A DNA stretch of 64,000 nt from Mycoplana dimorpha. Lineage in GTDB: Bacteria > Pseudomonadota > Alphaproteobacteria > Rhizobiales > Rhizobiaceae. Position 1 is the first letter of the stretch. Every line of letters starts with the position of its first letter. The DNA lies in NCBI RefSeq assembly GCF_003046475.1, contig NZ_PZZZ01000001.1:186001-250000 (forward strand). The letters run 5' to 3'. Positions 8,041 through 19,594 of this stretch are shown piece by piece. The notes beneath the pieces were generated by a model. The model was given only the letters and a program-made list of their open reading frames with translations. It was not told where the DNA came from and searched no databases. Made by a program: the position numbers and the translations under genes.

Positions 8041-11000
8041 ATGAAATTCACCCGCCTTCGCCTCCTCGGCTTCAAGTCCTTCGTCGAGCCGACCGAGTTC
8101 GTCATCGAACGCGGCCTGACCGGCGTCGTCGGCCCGAACGGCTGCGGCAAGTCGAACCTGGTCGAGGCGCTGCGCTGGGTGATGGGAGAAAACTCCTACA
8201 AGAACATGCGCGCGTCCGGCATGGACGACGTGATCTTCTCCGGCTCGGGCAACCGGCCGGCGCGCAACACCGCCGAGGTCGGCCTCTACCTCGACAATTG
8301 CGACCGCACCGCACCGGCCGCCTTCAACGACGCAGACGAGATCCAGGTAACGCGCCGCATCGAGCGCGAGCAGGGCTCGGTCTATCGCATCAACGGCAAG
8401 GAAGCCCGCGCCAAGGACGTGCAGCTGCTGTTCGCCGACGCCTCCACCGGCGCCCGCTCGCCTTCGATGGTGGGGCAGGGGCGCATCGGCGAGCTGATCC
8501 AGGCCAAGCCCCAGGCGCGCCGCCAGCTGCTCGAAGAGGCCGCCGGCATTTCCGGCCTGCACTCCCGCCGCCACGAGGCGGAACTGCGCCTGCGCGCCGC
8601 CGAAACCAATCTGGAGCGCCTCGACGACGTCACTTCGCAGCTGGAGAGCCAGATCGACAGCCTCAAGCGCCAGTCGCGCCAGGCGAACCGCTTCAAGATG
8701 CTCTCGGCCGACATCCGCCGCCGCGAGGCAATGCTGCTGCACATCCGCTGGGCACAGGCGAAGGAGGCCGAGGCGGAGGCGGAAAGCCAGCTCAACCAGG
8801 CCACCTCGCTGGTCGCCGAGCGTGCCCAGGCGCAGATGGCGGCGGCGACGGCGCAGGCAATCGCCAGCCTGAAGCTGCCGGAGCTGCGCGAGAACGAGGC
8901 GAAGCTGGCGGCCGCCTTGCAGCGCCTTCAGATTGCCCGCTCGCAACTGGAGGAAGACGCCGGCCGCCTGCTGCGCCGCCGCGACGAACTCGCCCGCCGG
9001 CTGACGCAGCTCGCAGAGGACATCGCGCGCGAGGAGGCGATGGTCGCCGACAACGCGGAAATCCTCGAACGGCTGGCGGCCGAGGAGGAGGAGATCGGCG
9101 AAATTTTAGGCGAGGCCGACGACCGTGCCGCTGCTGCCCGCGAGGGCATGGACGCGGCCGCCGAAAAGCTGGCGGGGAGCGAGCGCGCGCTCGGGGCCGT
9201 AACCGCCGAGCGGGCCGAGGCGCAGGCCGTCCGCAATCAGCTGGAAAAATCGATCCGGGATCTTTCCGACCGCCAGGCGCGGCTCGCCCAGCAGTTCATG
9301 AACATCGAGGCCGAGATCGCCGCGATGGACGAGCGCATCGCCGCGCTGCCGGATCCGGAACAGAAGCGGCAGGACGTGCAGGCCGCCGAAGCCGCATTGG
9401 ACGAGGCGGGCGAGCAACTGGCCGAGGCCGAGGAGGCGCTGGAGGAAGCGCGGCTCGCCGAGATCGAGGCACGCGGTCCGGTCGAGGCGGCGCGCGGGCA
9501 GGTCAATGCCGTCGAGACCGAGATGCGCACGATCCGGCGCATGCTGGAGGCCGGCGCCGCCGGCGGCTCGTTTGCCCCGGTGGTCGAGGACGTACAGGTC
9601 GACAAGGGCTTCGAGACGGCGCTGGGCGCGGCACTCGGCGATGACCTGGAATCGCCGGCAGACCCGGCCGCGCCCGCCCACTGGCGCCTTGCCGGCGACG
9701 GGGTTTTGGATGCGGCCCTGCCCGAGGGAGCCGTGCCACTCCTTTCCCACGTCCGGGCGCCCACGGTCCTGACGCGGCGCCTGCGCCAGATCGGCGTTGT
9801 TGCCGACGAGCCGGCGGCGCTGTCGCTGCTTGAGAACCTCCAGCCGGGCCAGCGCTTGGTGACGCCCGAGGGGGCGGTCTTCCGCTGGGATGGTCACGTC
9901 ACCGGTGCCGACGCGCCGAGTGCCGCCGCCCTGCGGCTTGCCCAGAAGAACAGGCTGCGCGAACTCGAAACGGAGCTGGAGACGGCGCAGGCCGCCCTTG
10001 TGGAAACCGAAGCCCGGCTCGAGGCGGCCGGGGCCGCCGTGCGCACGGCAACCCAGCGCCAGCAGATGGGGCGCGACGCCCAGCGGGTGGCGACGCGCGC
10101 ACTCGCCGAAGCGCGCGAGGCGCTCGACGCGGCCGAGCGGGCCTCCGGCGAACTGATCCGTCGTCGGGCCGTGCTGGCCGAGACGCGCACGCAGCTCGAA
10201 GGACAGGTCGAGGAGGCGGCTGACGCGCTGGAGGAAGCCCGCGCCACGCTCGAGGATGCCCCCGATGTTGCGGCCCTCGACGTCAGGCTGTCGATGCTTT
10301 CCGCTGCGGTAGCGACCGACCGCGCGGGGCTGGCCGAGGCGCGGGCGCTGCACGACGGACTGGCCCGCGAGATGGCCGACCGCCAGCGCCGGCTGAGCGC
10401 CATCGCCGCCGAGCGCGAGACCTGGCGCCATCGCGCCGCCAATGCCGAGCGCCACATCGCCTCGCTGCGGGAACGCGAGGCCGAGGCTCAGGAGGAAGCC
10501 GAGCAGATTGCCGAGGCGCCCGAGGAGATCGAGGACAGGCGCCGGTCGCTGATGAGCGAGCTTGCCCGCGCCGAGGAGGCGCGCCGGACCGCGGCCGACG
10601 AATTGCAGGAGGCCGAGAACCGCCAGCGCGAGGCCGATCGCCTCGCCGCCACCGCCCTGTCGCAGCTTGCCGAAGCCCGCGAGCAGCGCGGCCGCACCGA
10701 GGAACGGCTGGTCTCCGCCCGCGAGCGCCGTCTCGACGGCGAGGCACGCATCCGCGAAACGCTGCATTGCGCCCCGCACGAGGTGCTGAAGCTGACCGAA
10801 CACCCGGTCGACAGGCCGCTGCCCGATCCGCGCGAGACCGAGCTGGAGCTGGAACGGCTGAAGATCGAGCGCGAGCGCCTCGGCGCCGTCAACCTGCGCG
10901 CCGAAGAGGAGCAGAAGGAGCTCTCGGAGAAGCTGCAGGCGATCGTCACCGAGCGCGAGGATATCGTCGAGGCGATCCGAAAACTGCGTTCGGCGATCCA

Positions 11001-11505
11001 GAGCCTGAACCGCGAGGGGCGCGAGCGGCTGCTTGCCGCCTTCGACGTGGTCAACGCGCAGTTCCAGCGCCTCTTCACCCATCTGTTCGGCGGCGGCACG
11101 GCGGAACTGCAACTGATCGAGAGCGAGGACCCGCTCGATGCCGGCCTGGAGATCCTCGCCCGCCCGCCCGGCAAGAAGCCGCAGACGATGACGCTGCTTT
11201 CCGGCGGCGAGCAGGCGCTGACGGCGATGGCGCTGATCTTCGCCGTCTTCCTCACCAACCCGGCGCCGATCTGCGTGCTCGACGAGGTCGACGCGCCCCT
11301 CGACGACCACAACGTCGAGCGCTACTGCAACCTGATGGACGAGATGGCGGCCTCGACCGAGACCCGCTTCGTCATCATCACCCACAACCCGATCACCATG
11401 GCCCGCATGAACCGCCTGTTCGGCGTCACCATGGCCGAGCAGGGCGTCTCCCAGCTTGTCTCCGTCGACCTGCAGACGGCGGAGCAGCTGCGCGAGGCGG
11501 TTTAG
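8041..11505 (+). CDS. smc: Chromosome segregation protein SMC
   Basis: A 1154-residue structural-maintenance-of-chromosomes ATPase that, with ScpA/ScpB, compacts and segregates the chromosome. The start MKFTRLRLLGFKSFVE is the family start. Walker A is GPNGCGKSN (31-39). Two long Glu/Ala/Arg-rich coiled coils (about 165-500 and 645-1000) flank the hinge (about 505-640). The C-terminal head has signature LSGGEQALTAMAL (about 1053) and Walker B CVLDEVDAPLDDHN (about 1077). In-frame TTG 7993 would add 16 atypical residues. It follows the DsbA-like gene by about 100 bases. Confidence 0.97.
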   Translation: MKFTRLRLLGFKSFVEPTEFVIERGLTGVVGPNGCGKSNLVEALRWVMGENSYKNMRASGMDDVIFSGSGNRPARNTAEVGLYLDNCDRTAPAAFNDADEIQVTRRIEREQGSVYRINGKEARAKDVQLLFADASTGARSPSMVGQGRIGELIQAKPQARRQLLEEAAGISGLHSRRHEAELRLRAAETNLERLDDVTSQLESQIDSLKRQSRQANRFKMLSADIRRREAMLLHIRWAQAKEAEAEAESQLNQATSLVAERAQAQMAAATAQAIASLKLPELRENEAKLAAALQRLQIARSQLEEDAGRLLRRRDELARRLTQLAEDIAREEAMVADNAEILERLAAEEEEIGEILGEADDRAAAAREGMDAAAEKLAGSERALGAVTAERAEAQAVRNQLEKSIRDLSDRQARLAQQFMNIEAEIAAMDERIAALPDPEQKRQDVQAAEAALDEAGEQLAEAEEALEEARLAEIEARGPVEAARGQVNAVETEMRTIRRMLEAGAAGGSFAPVVEDVQVDKGFETALGAALGDDLESPADPAAPAHWRLAGDGVLDAALPEGAVPLLSHVRAPTVLTRRLRQIGVVADEPAALSLLENLQPGQRLVTPEGAVFRWDGHVTGADAPSAAALRLAQKNRLRELETELETAQAALVETEARLEAAGAAVRTATQRQQMGRDAQRVATRALAEAREALDAAERASGELIRRRAVLAETRTQLEGQVEEAADALEEARATLEDAPDVAALDVRLSMLSAAVATDRAGLAEARALHDGLAREMADRQRRLSAIAAERETWRHRAANAERHIASLREREAEAQEEAEQIAEAPEEIEDRRRSLMSELARAEEARRTAADELQEAENRQREADRLAATALSQLAEAREQRGRTEERLVSARERRLDGEARIRETLHCAPHEVLKLTEHPVDRPLPDPRETELELERLKIERERLGAVNLRAEEEQKELSEKLQAIVTEREDIVEAIRKLRSAIQSLNREGRERLLAAFDVVNAQFQRLFTHLFGGGTAELQLIESEDPLDAGLEILARPPGKKPQTMTLLSGGEQALTAMALIFAVFLTNPAPICVLDEVDAPLDDHNVERYCNLMDEMAASTETRFVIITHNPITMARMNRLFGVTMAEQGVSQLVSVDLQTAEQLREAV

Positions 11506-11632
11506 CGCGCGCACTTTGTGAGGCGGCCTGATCCCATCCGACGCCAATGCATCTCCGCGCCCTGACGGAGTGTGAACGGAACAAATGCAACCCGTTCGCG
11601 TTCATTTGCCGACAGCACGCAGGGGGACAACC

Positions 11633-11779
11633 ATGAGCAGGAACGCACTTTACATGATCATCGGCGCACTCATCGTCGTCGTGGCTGGTTTCTCGTACTA
11701 TGCCTACCAGCAAGAGAAACAACCGGATGGCGTCGAGATCAGGGTCGGGAAGGACGGGCTGTCGATTAAGGAGAAGTGA
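11633..11779 (+). CDS. 48-residue single-span membrane protein
   Basis: A small protein with one hydrophobic segment (residues about 7-24, MIIGALIVVVAGFSYYAY) and a charged tail ending DGLSIKEK. It has a strong purine-rich Shine-Dalgarno (AGGGGGA, just before the ATG). Small membrane ORFs at this place between smc and ppdK occur in relatives as I recall. Function unknown. An upstream in-frame ATG at 11585 lacks a ribosome site. Confidence 0.72.
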   Translation: MSRNALYMIIGALIVVVAGFSYYAYQQEKQPDGVEIRVGKDGLSIKEK

Positions 11780-11918
11780 GCCAGGTCGAGATAGTTCGAC
11801 ATTGCGGCGCCGCGGCAAATTGGTGCATCGCAGCAATTTGTTGCACGCCGTGCGTTTTCAACCCACTCCAGATGCTGTAAATCTGTCATAAAGGACTGTG
11901 CGGGGGTGGAGAGCGGCA

Positions 11919-14606
<2,688 letters not shown>

Positions 14607-14615
14607 CAACACCGC

Positions 14616-14764
14616 TCACCGCCACGGACCAGGCCCGTACCACGGACGATACCAGCCGAATTCGACGGCGGTCTCGATCTGCCTGGCGCGAGCATTGGCC
14701 CTGCGATCGAGATCGATGCGCTGCAGGCAGGTGGCGAAGGCAGTGGTGCCGCCAGGGAAGGCTA
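14616..14764 (-). pseudogene. 5'-truncated remnant of a small Cys-rich lipoprotein-like gene
   Basis: On the minus strand a frame open from a stop near 14784 to TGA 14616-14618 reads AFPGGTTAFATCLQRIDLDRR...FGWYRPWYGPGPWR. The PGTxAFAxCLQ pattern resembles the core of small Rhizobiales lipoproteins with C-x-x-YGFxPGT, as I recall them. No start codon exists in the open part of the frame and the signal peptide and first Cys are absent, so this looks like a 3' remnant left after a deletion that joined it to the end of the next gene. Confidence 0.4.
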
Positions 14765-15154
14765 CTGCATGCGCTCGAGCACGCCGACGAACGAATCAGC
14801 GAAGTTCTTCAGGCCCTCGGTTTTCTTGCCCGGATCCTCGACGCGAATGCCGCTCCCGCTGTCGTCGAGGAAGGCGAAGACGATCTTCAGCCCGTTGCCG
14901 TTCGCCTCGGGGATGCGCATCGCGGCAATGCGCTGGCAATCCTCTGCAAGGCCGGAAGCTGGAAGGTCGAAGAGGAATTCGCCGCCGAGCGCGGCCACGG
15001 CGCGCTGGATCGCATCGGAGAAACCATCCTGCTCGACGGCGAAACCATCCAGCGAAAGCTCCAGCTCGATCAGGTCCAGGGGAAGGGCGGGTTCAGGCGC
15101 CGGCGGAGGCAGGGCCAGCGGCCGCGCATGCTGAATGGTCATCGATGTCGGCAT
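14762..15154 (-). CDS. Hypothetical protein, 130 residues
   Basis: I do not recognise a family. The protein has a Pro-rich N-terminus (residues 10-28), then a globular-looking part with LIELELSLDGFAVEQDGF and GNGLKIVFAFLDDSGSGIR, and ends LKNFADSFVGVLERMQ. GGAG lies nine bases before the ATG. It has no signal peptide or membrane segment, so it is probably cytoplasmic. The opposite-strand frames are Arg/Ser-rich shadows. Confidence 0.6.
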   Translation of the reverse strand: MPTSMTIQHARPLALPPPAPEPALPLDLIELELSLDGFAVEQDGFSDAIQRAVAALGGEFLFDLPASGLAEDCQRIAAMRIPEANGNGLKIVFAFLDDSGSGIRVEDPGKKTEGLKNFADSFVGVLERMQ

Positions 15155-15362
15155 GAATCAAAGCTCCTTGTGCCCCGGTCCCGCCGCGGAAACTCGTTAA
15201 CGAGCGTGTCAAATTTGCGGCGCACAAGGGAATTCGCCGCCGCTCACAATGCTCCACTGATTTATGAGCCGGATTGACGTTGCAGGCCCAAGGCTGTTGT
15301 CTGTATGCCGGAGCGACAGCATTTGCCGCTTCGCTTGAAATGCAGGAGACGAGGATCGGCCG

Positions 15363-16271
15363 ATGGCGATGGTCATTCGATACGAGCGACCGTATTCGCA
15401 TGCGGCGCATTGGGCGCGGCGACTGGCGGCCTTCGCCCTTCTGCTGTTTCTGGCCGCGGCACTGTCGCACCGCTTTGGCCCGCTGACGACCCCGCATTTT
15501 CTCGCGCTGGCCGGTAGCGCCGCCGCCGTTTCGCTGATTTCGGTCCTGCTCGCCATGGTCGGCCTCGCCCGCCTGTGGCGGGTGGGGGCGCGCGGCGGCA
15601 AGGCCGCCTTCACCGCGCTTCTGCTTGCCGCCCCGCCGCTTGCCGTGGCCGGGGTCGCGGTGCATGCCTGGTTCGACCGGCCGCGCATCTACGACGTCAC
15701 CACCGATCCCTATGCCTCGCCCCCCTGGCTGAAGGTGCCGCTGGCCGGCCAGGATTTCCTGCCGCGCCCGCCGGTGACGCTCGCGGACAGGGAATTGCAG
15801 GAGGCCGCCTATCCGGGCCTGACCGGGCGCCGCTACGAGGGGGCGCTCGATCGGGTGCTGCAGGGGGTCCGCAAGGTTGCGCAGGCGCAAGGCGTCGTAT
15901 TCACCCGGGAAAGCGGAATGGAGAACGTCGTCACCGACCTGGAGGACCTAGTTGTCAAGCCGGAGACGAACGGGGGCGGCGAGGGCGAGCCCGCCATTAT
16001 CCCGGTTCCCTCCGAGCGGCCGATCGAGCAGGGGCTGCTGCCGCAGGTCGGCGGCCCGGACGATGTCCTGCTCCAGGGCGAATGGCGGTCGCTGCTGTTC
16101 GGTTTCCGCTTCGACCTGTCGATCCGGCTGCGCGAAGAGGAAGAGACGACGCTGGTCGACATGCGCGTCGCCTCGCGCTACGGCCCGCACGACCTCGGCC
16201 TCGGCGCCGCCTTCGCCGAGCGCTATCTGAAGGCGCTCGACGCCGAGCTCCTCGGCATCGCAGGCGACTGA
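15363..16271 (+). CDS. DUF1499 domain membrane protein
   Basis: A 302-residue protein with about three N-terminal membrane spans (roughly residues 20-40, 47-68 and 80-100), then a soluble DUF1499 domain: VTTDPYASPPW, AAYPGLTGRRYEGAL, FGFRFDLSIRL and the C-terminal TLVDMRVASRYGPHDLGLG. Function unknown. AGGAG lies 17 bases before the first ATG and an internal ATG follows two codons later, so the start may be at 15363 or 15369. Confidence 0.85.
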   Translation: MAMVIRYERPYSHAAHWARRLAAFALLLFLAAALSHRFGPLTTPHFLALAGSAAAVSLISVLLAMVGLARLWRVGARGGKAAFTALLLAAPPLAVAGVAVHAWFDRPRIYDVTTDPYASPPWLKVPLAGQDFLPRPPVTLADRELQEAAYPGLTGRRYEGALDRVLQGVRKVAQAQGVVFTRESGMENVVTDLEDLVVKPETNGGGEGEPAIIPVPSERPIEQGLLPQVGGPDDVLLQGEWRSLLFGFRFDLSIRLREEEETTLVDMRVASRYGPHDLGLGAAFAERYLKALDAELLGIAGD

Positions 16272-16463
16272 ACGCTTGCGAGAGGGGCGGCGGGTGTCCG
16301 GCGGAGACAGACCGGCCGGCCCTGTAGGCCCCATCGCACCTGCGATCTCCGGTTCGGGCGAGCCACCACCTGGACGACAATCCCGGAAACGAACGCAATC
16401 CCTTCCTTGACGGTTTTCTAATGCGCGCTATCTTGAGTTGATCTTCAACCGAGGGCCGTGCAC

Positions 16464-16715
16464 ATGGAAAACGCAGGCGTGGGCTGGATCGCCGCCATCA
16501 TCATCGGTGGCATTGCTGGTTGGTTGGCCGAAATGTTCATGAAGTCCCAGATGGGCCTGTTGATGAACATCGTCCTGGGCATCGTGGGCGCCTTCATCGC
16601 CAATCTGATTTTGAGCCTGATCGGCGTGCATCTCGGCGGATGGGTCGGCTACCTGATCGCCGGCTTCATCGGCGCCTGCATCCTGATCGCGATTGCGCGC
16701 GCGATCAGGCGCTGA
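16464..16715 (+). CDS. GlsB/YeaQ/YmgE family small membrane protein
   Basis: An 83-residue, three-span inner-membrane protein (transglycosylase-associated family), often stress-induced, molecular role unclear. Motifs: IIGGIAGWLAEM, MGLLMNIVLGIVGAFIAN and GGWVGYLIAGFIGACILIAIAR. ATG 16464 is eight bases after GAGGG (16451-16455); the GTG two codons earlier is an alternative. Monocistronic, followed by a hairpin at 16722-16750. Confidence 0.9.
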   Translation: MENAGVGWIAAIIIGGIAGWLAEMFMKSQMGLLMNIVLGIVGAFIANLILSLIGVHLGGWVGYLIAGFIGACILIAIARAIRR

Positions 16716-16721
16716 TGCACC

Positions 16722-16750
16722 GCCCCGAAACTGTTGCAGCGTTTCGGGGC
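16722..16750 (+). terminator. 10-bp hairpin after the GlsB-like gene
   Basis: GCCCCGAAAC (16722-16731), nine-base loop, GTTTCGGGGC (16741-16750), starting seven bases after the stop codon. No T-run follows, so terminator function is likely from position but not proven. Confidence 0.5.
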
Positions 16751-16924
16751 AAGGACACGCATCGCAGCCGGAAGGTGGCAATCACGCCGCATGGCCCGAG
16801 CGGGGAGACCGGTCTCAGGATACCGACGCGCGGATGGGACCTATAGATCGGAAGAGTGCGGTGGGCGCGAAACGAAGGATCGCGCGCCGCTCCCTGACGT
16901 GCGATGCGCCCGGCGGCAGCCGTC

Positions 16925-17866
16925 TCAAGCGGGCAGGTAGCGGCCCATCAGCGACGGCGGGCCGTCGGTGACGACTTCGCCGCGCTCGACGAGGTCTTCC
17001 AGGTGCGCCAGCACCGATAGCGCCGCCGCTCCGTGCAGCCGCGGGTCCGTGTCCTTGTAGATCGCCCGCACCATGTCGGCGACCAGCCGGTCGCCCTTGC
17101 GGATCCGCTCCTTGACGGCCCGCTCGCGCATCTTGCGGTGGGTGCGCAGGCCGCGCAGGAACGAGGCGGGCTCGCCCACCGGGCCGCCGTGGCCGGGCAG
17201 GTAGAGCCGGTCGTCGCGCCCAAGCAGCATCTCGAGCGAGGCCATGTAGTCGGCCATGGCGCCGTCGGGCGGCGCCACGATCGTCGTCGCCCAGGCCATC
17301 ACATGGTCGGCGGAAAACAGGATGCCCGTCCCGTCGAGCGCGAAGGCAGCATGATTGGCGGTGTGGCCGGGGGTCAGAAGCGCCGTCAGTGACCAGCCGT
17401 CGCCCTCGACCCGATCGCCATGGGAAAGTGCGATGTCGGGAGCGAAATCGACATCGGAGCTTTCGGCGAACGGATTGACCTCGCCTTCATGGAGCGGCCG
17501 GGCGGCCCGGTGCGGTCCCTCGGCGACGATCAGCGCCCCAGTCGCCGCCTTCAGCCGGCGGGCCAGCGGCGAGTGGTCGCGATGGGTGTGGCTGACGGCG
17601 ATGTGCGTCACCTCCCGTCCCTTGAGCGCCGTCATCAGCGCCTGGAAATGCGCCTCGTCGTCCGGGCCGGGATCGATCACCGCGACGGATCGGTCGCCGA
17701 CGATGTAGCTGTTGGTGCCGTGGAAGGTGAAGGGACCGCGATTGTTGACGGTGAGCCGCTGGACCCCCGCCGCCACCGGCACGGCGACGCCGTGCGCCGG
17801 CTGGAAGGCGAGATCGAAGGAAAGGGGAGCGGGTTTCTTCACGTCGGTCGTCTCTTGGAACTGCAT
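16925..17866 (-). CDS. Metallo-beta-lactamase-fold hydrolase (LACTB2/glyoxalase II-like)
   Basis: A 313-residue MBL-fold enzyme. The zinc motif HTHRDH is at residues 93-98, with further ligands expected in LLTPGHTANHAAF and YLPGHGGPV. The NNRGPFTFHGTNSYIVG opening and the C-terminal winged-helix-like tail (RLHGAAALSVLAHLEDLVERG) are typical of the LACTB2-like group, whose members include RNases and hydrolases. Substrate unknown. Transcribed alone, away from tRNA-Gln. Confidence 0.9.
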   Translation of the reverse strand: MQFQETTDVKKPAPLSFDLAFQPAHGVAVPVAAGVQRLTVNNRGPFTFHGTNSYIVGDRSVAVIDPGPDDEAHFQALMTALKGREVTHIAVSHTHRDHSPLARRLKAATGALIVAEGPHRAARPLHEGEVNPFAESSDVDFAPDIALSHGDRVEGDGWSLTALLTPGHTANHAAFALDGTGILFSADHVMAWATTIVAPPDGAMADYMASLEMLLGRDDRLYLPGHGGPVGEPASFLRGLRTHRKMRERAVKERIRKGDRLVADMVRAIYKDTDPRLHGAAALSVLAHLEDLVERGEVVTDGPPSLMGRYLPA

Positions 17867-18063
17867 CGGCTTGCTGCCCGAACCACGGCAGAGGGCGGCG
17901 ATCGGTGGTCGCGCCGGCTGGCGAAAGCACCGGTCGCCGATCCATACGCCGGCCGCGGCATCCGATGCAAAAAGAAACTGTATCCAACGGGCACTTAAGG
18001 ATTGTCCGCCGGGACGAGCTTTGCTATCAGGCTCCCGCTTGCCGGGCCATTGCGCCGGCGCGT

Positions 18064-18138
18064 TGGGGCGTAGCCAAGCGGTAAGGCAGCGGTTTTTGGT
18101 ACCGCCATCCCCTGGTTCGAATCCAGGCGCCCCAGCCA
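18064..18138 (+). tRNA. tRNA-Gln (anticodon TTG)
   Basis: Complete cloverleaf: acceptor TGGGGCG (18064-18070) pairs with CGCCCCA (18128-18134); the D-arm contains AGCGGTAAGGC; the anticodon loop is TTTTGGT with TTG; the T-arm is CTGGTTCGAATCCAG; discriminator G then an encoded CCA (18136-18138). Reads CAA (and CAG by wobble). Confidence 0.97.
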
Positions 18139-18194
18139 GTTACTCAAGGTCCCTAACGGCACTCAACGGTTCAGCATGATGCCGCCGCGTGGTA

Positions 18195-19397
18195 CTAGCT
18201 CGCGGTGCTATCGGATCGCCGCTCGTTTGGCAGGCCGGGTGCCGGCTGCTTGATTTCATTCTTGATCAGCCATAACCCGGGCAGCATCGGCAGCCACAGC
18301 GTGAAGCCGCGCAGGATGAGCGTGGCGGCGAGGCTGGCTTCGATGCTGCCGCCCATGACGTGAAGCAGACCGGTACAGGTCGCCTCAAACGTGCCGAGCC
18401 CCAGGGGAACGGGCGAGAGCGTGGCCACAACCGATGCCAGTACGAAGCTGACGAAGGCGCTGGCCGGATCGATGTCGAGGCCCGTCGAGCGAGCGGCGAT
18501 CCACAGTGTCAACGTGTCCAGAAGGAAGATGCAGGCTTGCAGGACTGTCGCTTCGAGAAGGAGGCTGCCGTCACGCAGCATGTCGGCCCGAGCTCCGCTG
18601 AGGAGCGCGGCGAGCCGCGCCGCCGGCCGCCAGCGCAGGGCGGGCTTCGGGATGATCCGTCCCCGACGGCGCATCAGCACGAAAGCGCCGGAGGCCAGGA
18701 CGATGAGAATGATCATGAAGGCAGCGGCGAGCGGAAGCCACATAGCGCCGCCATCCCCGCTGCTCACCAGCTTGAGAAACGCCAGAAGCGTCACCACCAC
18801 GTAGCTTGCATAATACGAGAACCAGTCGACAAGAAGCGCCGTGGTGACCAGGGGCACGGCCACCCCGCGCCGCACAAGCCCGCGCGCCACCATTGCAGAG
18901 CCGCTCAACCCGCCAGATGGGACAGCCTGGTTGGCGAAGAGCTGGACAACCGCGAGCCTGAACAGGCCGGCGAAGGGCAGCCCGGCTTTCGCCCGTGAAA
19001 GCACCCTGATCCATACGCCTGCCGCGCAGGCATAGGTTCCGCACTGGCATGCTGCCGCTGCTGCAAGCCACAACGGGTCGGCCGACTTCAGCGTCGTCAA
19101 GAAGACGGCGACATCGCCGAAATGAAGCATGAAGCTGATGAACACGCCGAGCACGAGCAGCCCGGAGAGCCAGCCGGTGACGACGACGATCTCGCCCGCC
19201 TTGACCTCCGAAAGCTCGGGCAACGATTCCGCGTCAGGCCCTTCCGTCGCAGCGGCGGAAAAAGCCGTCTCCTGGCGGCCCGGTCGCGAACCCGCATCGC
19301 TCATGGCTTCACCGGCCCAGGCAATGCCGCTTCTCCTCGCGGTTTGCGTTAGAGTCTCGTGCCCAGTTCCCGCTTCTGACCCATTGAAACCGATCAT
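18195..19397 (-). CDS. LPG-synthase-type (UPF0104) integral membrane protein
   Basis: A 400-residue polytopic protein resembling the membrane domain of lysylphosphatidylglycerol synthase/flippase proteins, without the aminoacyl-transferase domain. Features: VVQLFANQAVPSGGLSGSAMVARGL and the later SPVPLGLGTFEATCTGLL, with about eight spans. Likely a lipid or glycolipid flippase-like function in the inner membrane. ATG 19397 is taken; ATG 19304 would remove a poorly conserved, disordered 31 residues. It is divergent from the Mg2+ ATPase gene across 194 bases. Confidence 0.82.
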   Translation of the reverse strand: MIGFNGSEAGTGHETLTQTARRSGIAWAGEAMSDAGSRPGRQETAFSAAATEGPDAESLPELSEVKAGEIVVVTGWLSGLLVLGVFISFMLHFGDVAVFLTTLKSADPLWLAAAAACQCGTYACAAGVWIRVLSRAKAGLPFAGLFRLAVVQLFANQAVPSGGLSGSAMVARGLVRRGVAVPLVTTALLVDWFSYYASYVVVTLLAFLKLVSSGDGGAMWLPLAAAFMIILIVLASGAFVLMRRRGRIIPKPALRWRPAARLAALLSGARADMLRDGSLLLEATVLQACIFLLDTLTLWIAARSTGLDIDPASAFVSFVLASVVATLSPVPLGLGTFEATCTGLLHVMGGSIEASLAATLILRGFTLWLPMLPGLWLIKNEIKQPAPGLPNERRSDSTAS

Positions 19398-19552
19398 CTA
19401 CCGCCTGTCCATCTCGGATGACCGCGGCCGGTGCGGAAACCGGCTCGACCCCCGCCACCCGGGTGCGGGCAGCGATCGGCACAGATCAATGGCAGCCGGC
19501 GCGATTGATGATAAGCTTCATGCCATCAGAAATCGCATGGGCACAAATACCG

Positions 19553-19594
19553 GAGGCCGGTTCCTAGAGGCCGGTTCATGGAGGCCGGTGCATG
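19553..19594 (+). repeat. Three 14-bp tandem repeats that duplicate the mgtA start signal
   Basis: GAGGCCGGTTCCTA (19553-19566), GAGGCCGGTTCATG (19567-19580) and GAGGCCGGTGCATG (19581-19594). Each carries a GAGG Shine-Dalgarno; copies 2 and 3 end in ATG seven bases after it. The last ATG is the mgtA start. Copy 2 starts an overlapping eight-codon ORF (19578-19604, MEAGAWMP) in another frame. Confidence 0.85.

Noticed and set aside
9106-11547. 813-residue open frame antisense to smc
   Set aside because: Gly/Arg/Leu-biased shadow of the high-GC coiled-coil coding sequence; no ribosome site, and the sense strand carries complete SMC motifs.
16845-16856. AGATCGGAAGAG, identical to the first 12 bases of a common Illumina adapter
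   Set aside because: The match stops after 12 bases and lies in a noncoding gap; chance in 64 kb is low but real. Raw-read inspection of this spot would settle whether it is assembly contamination.
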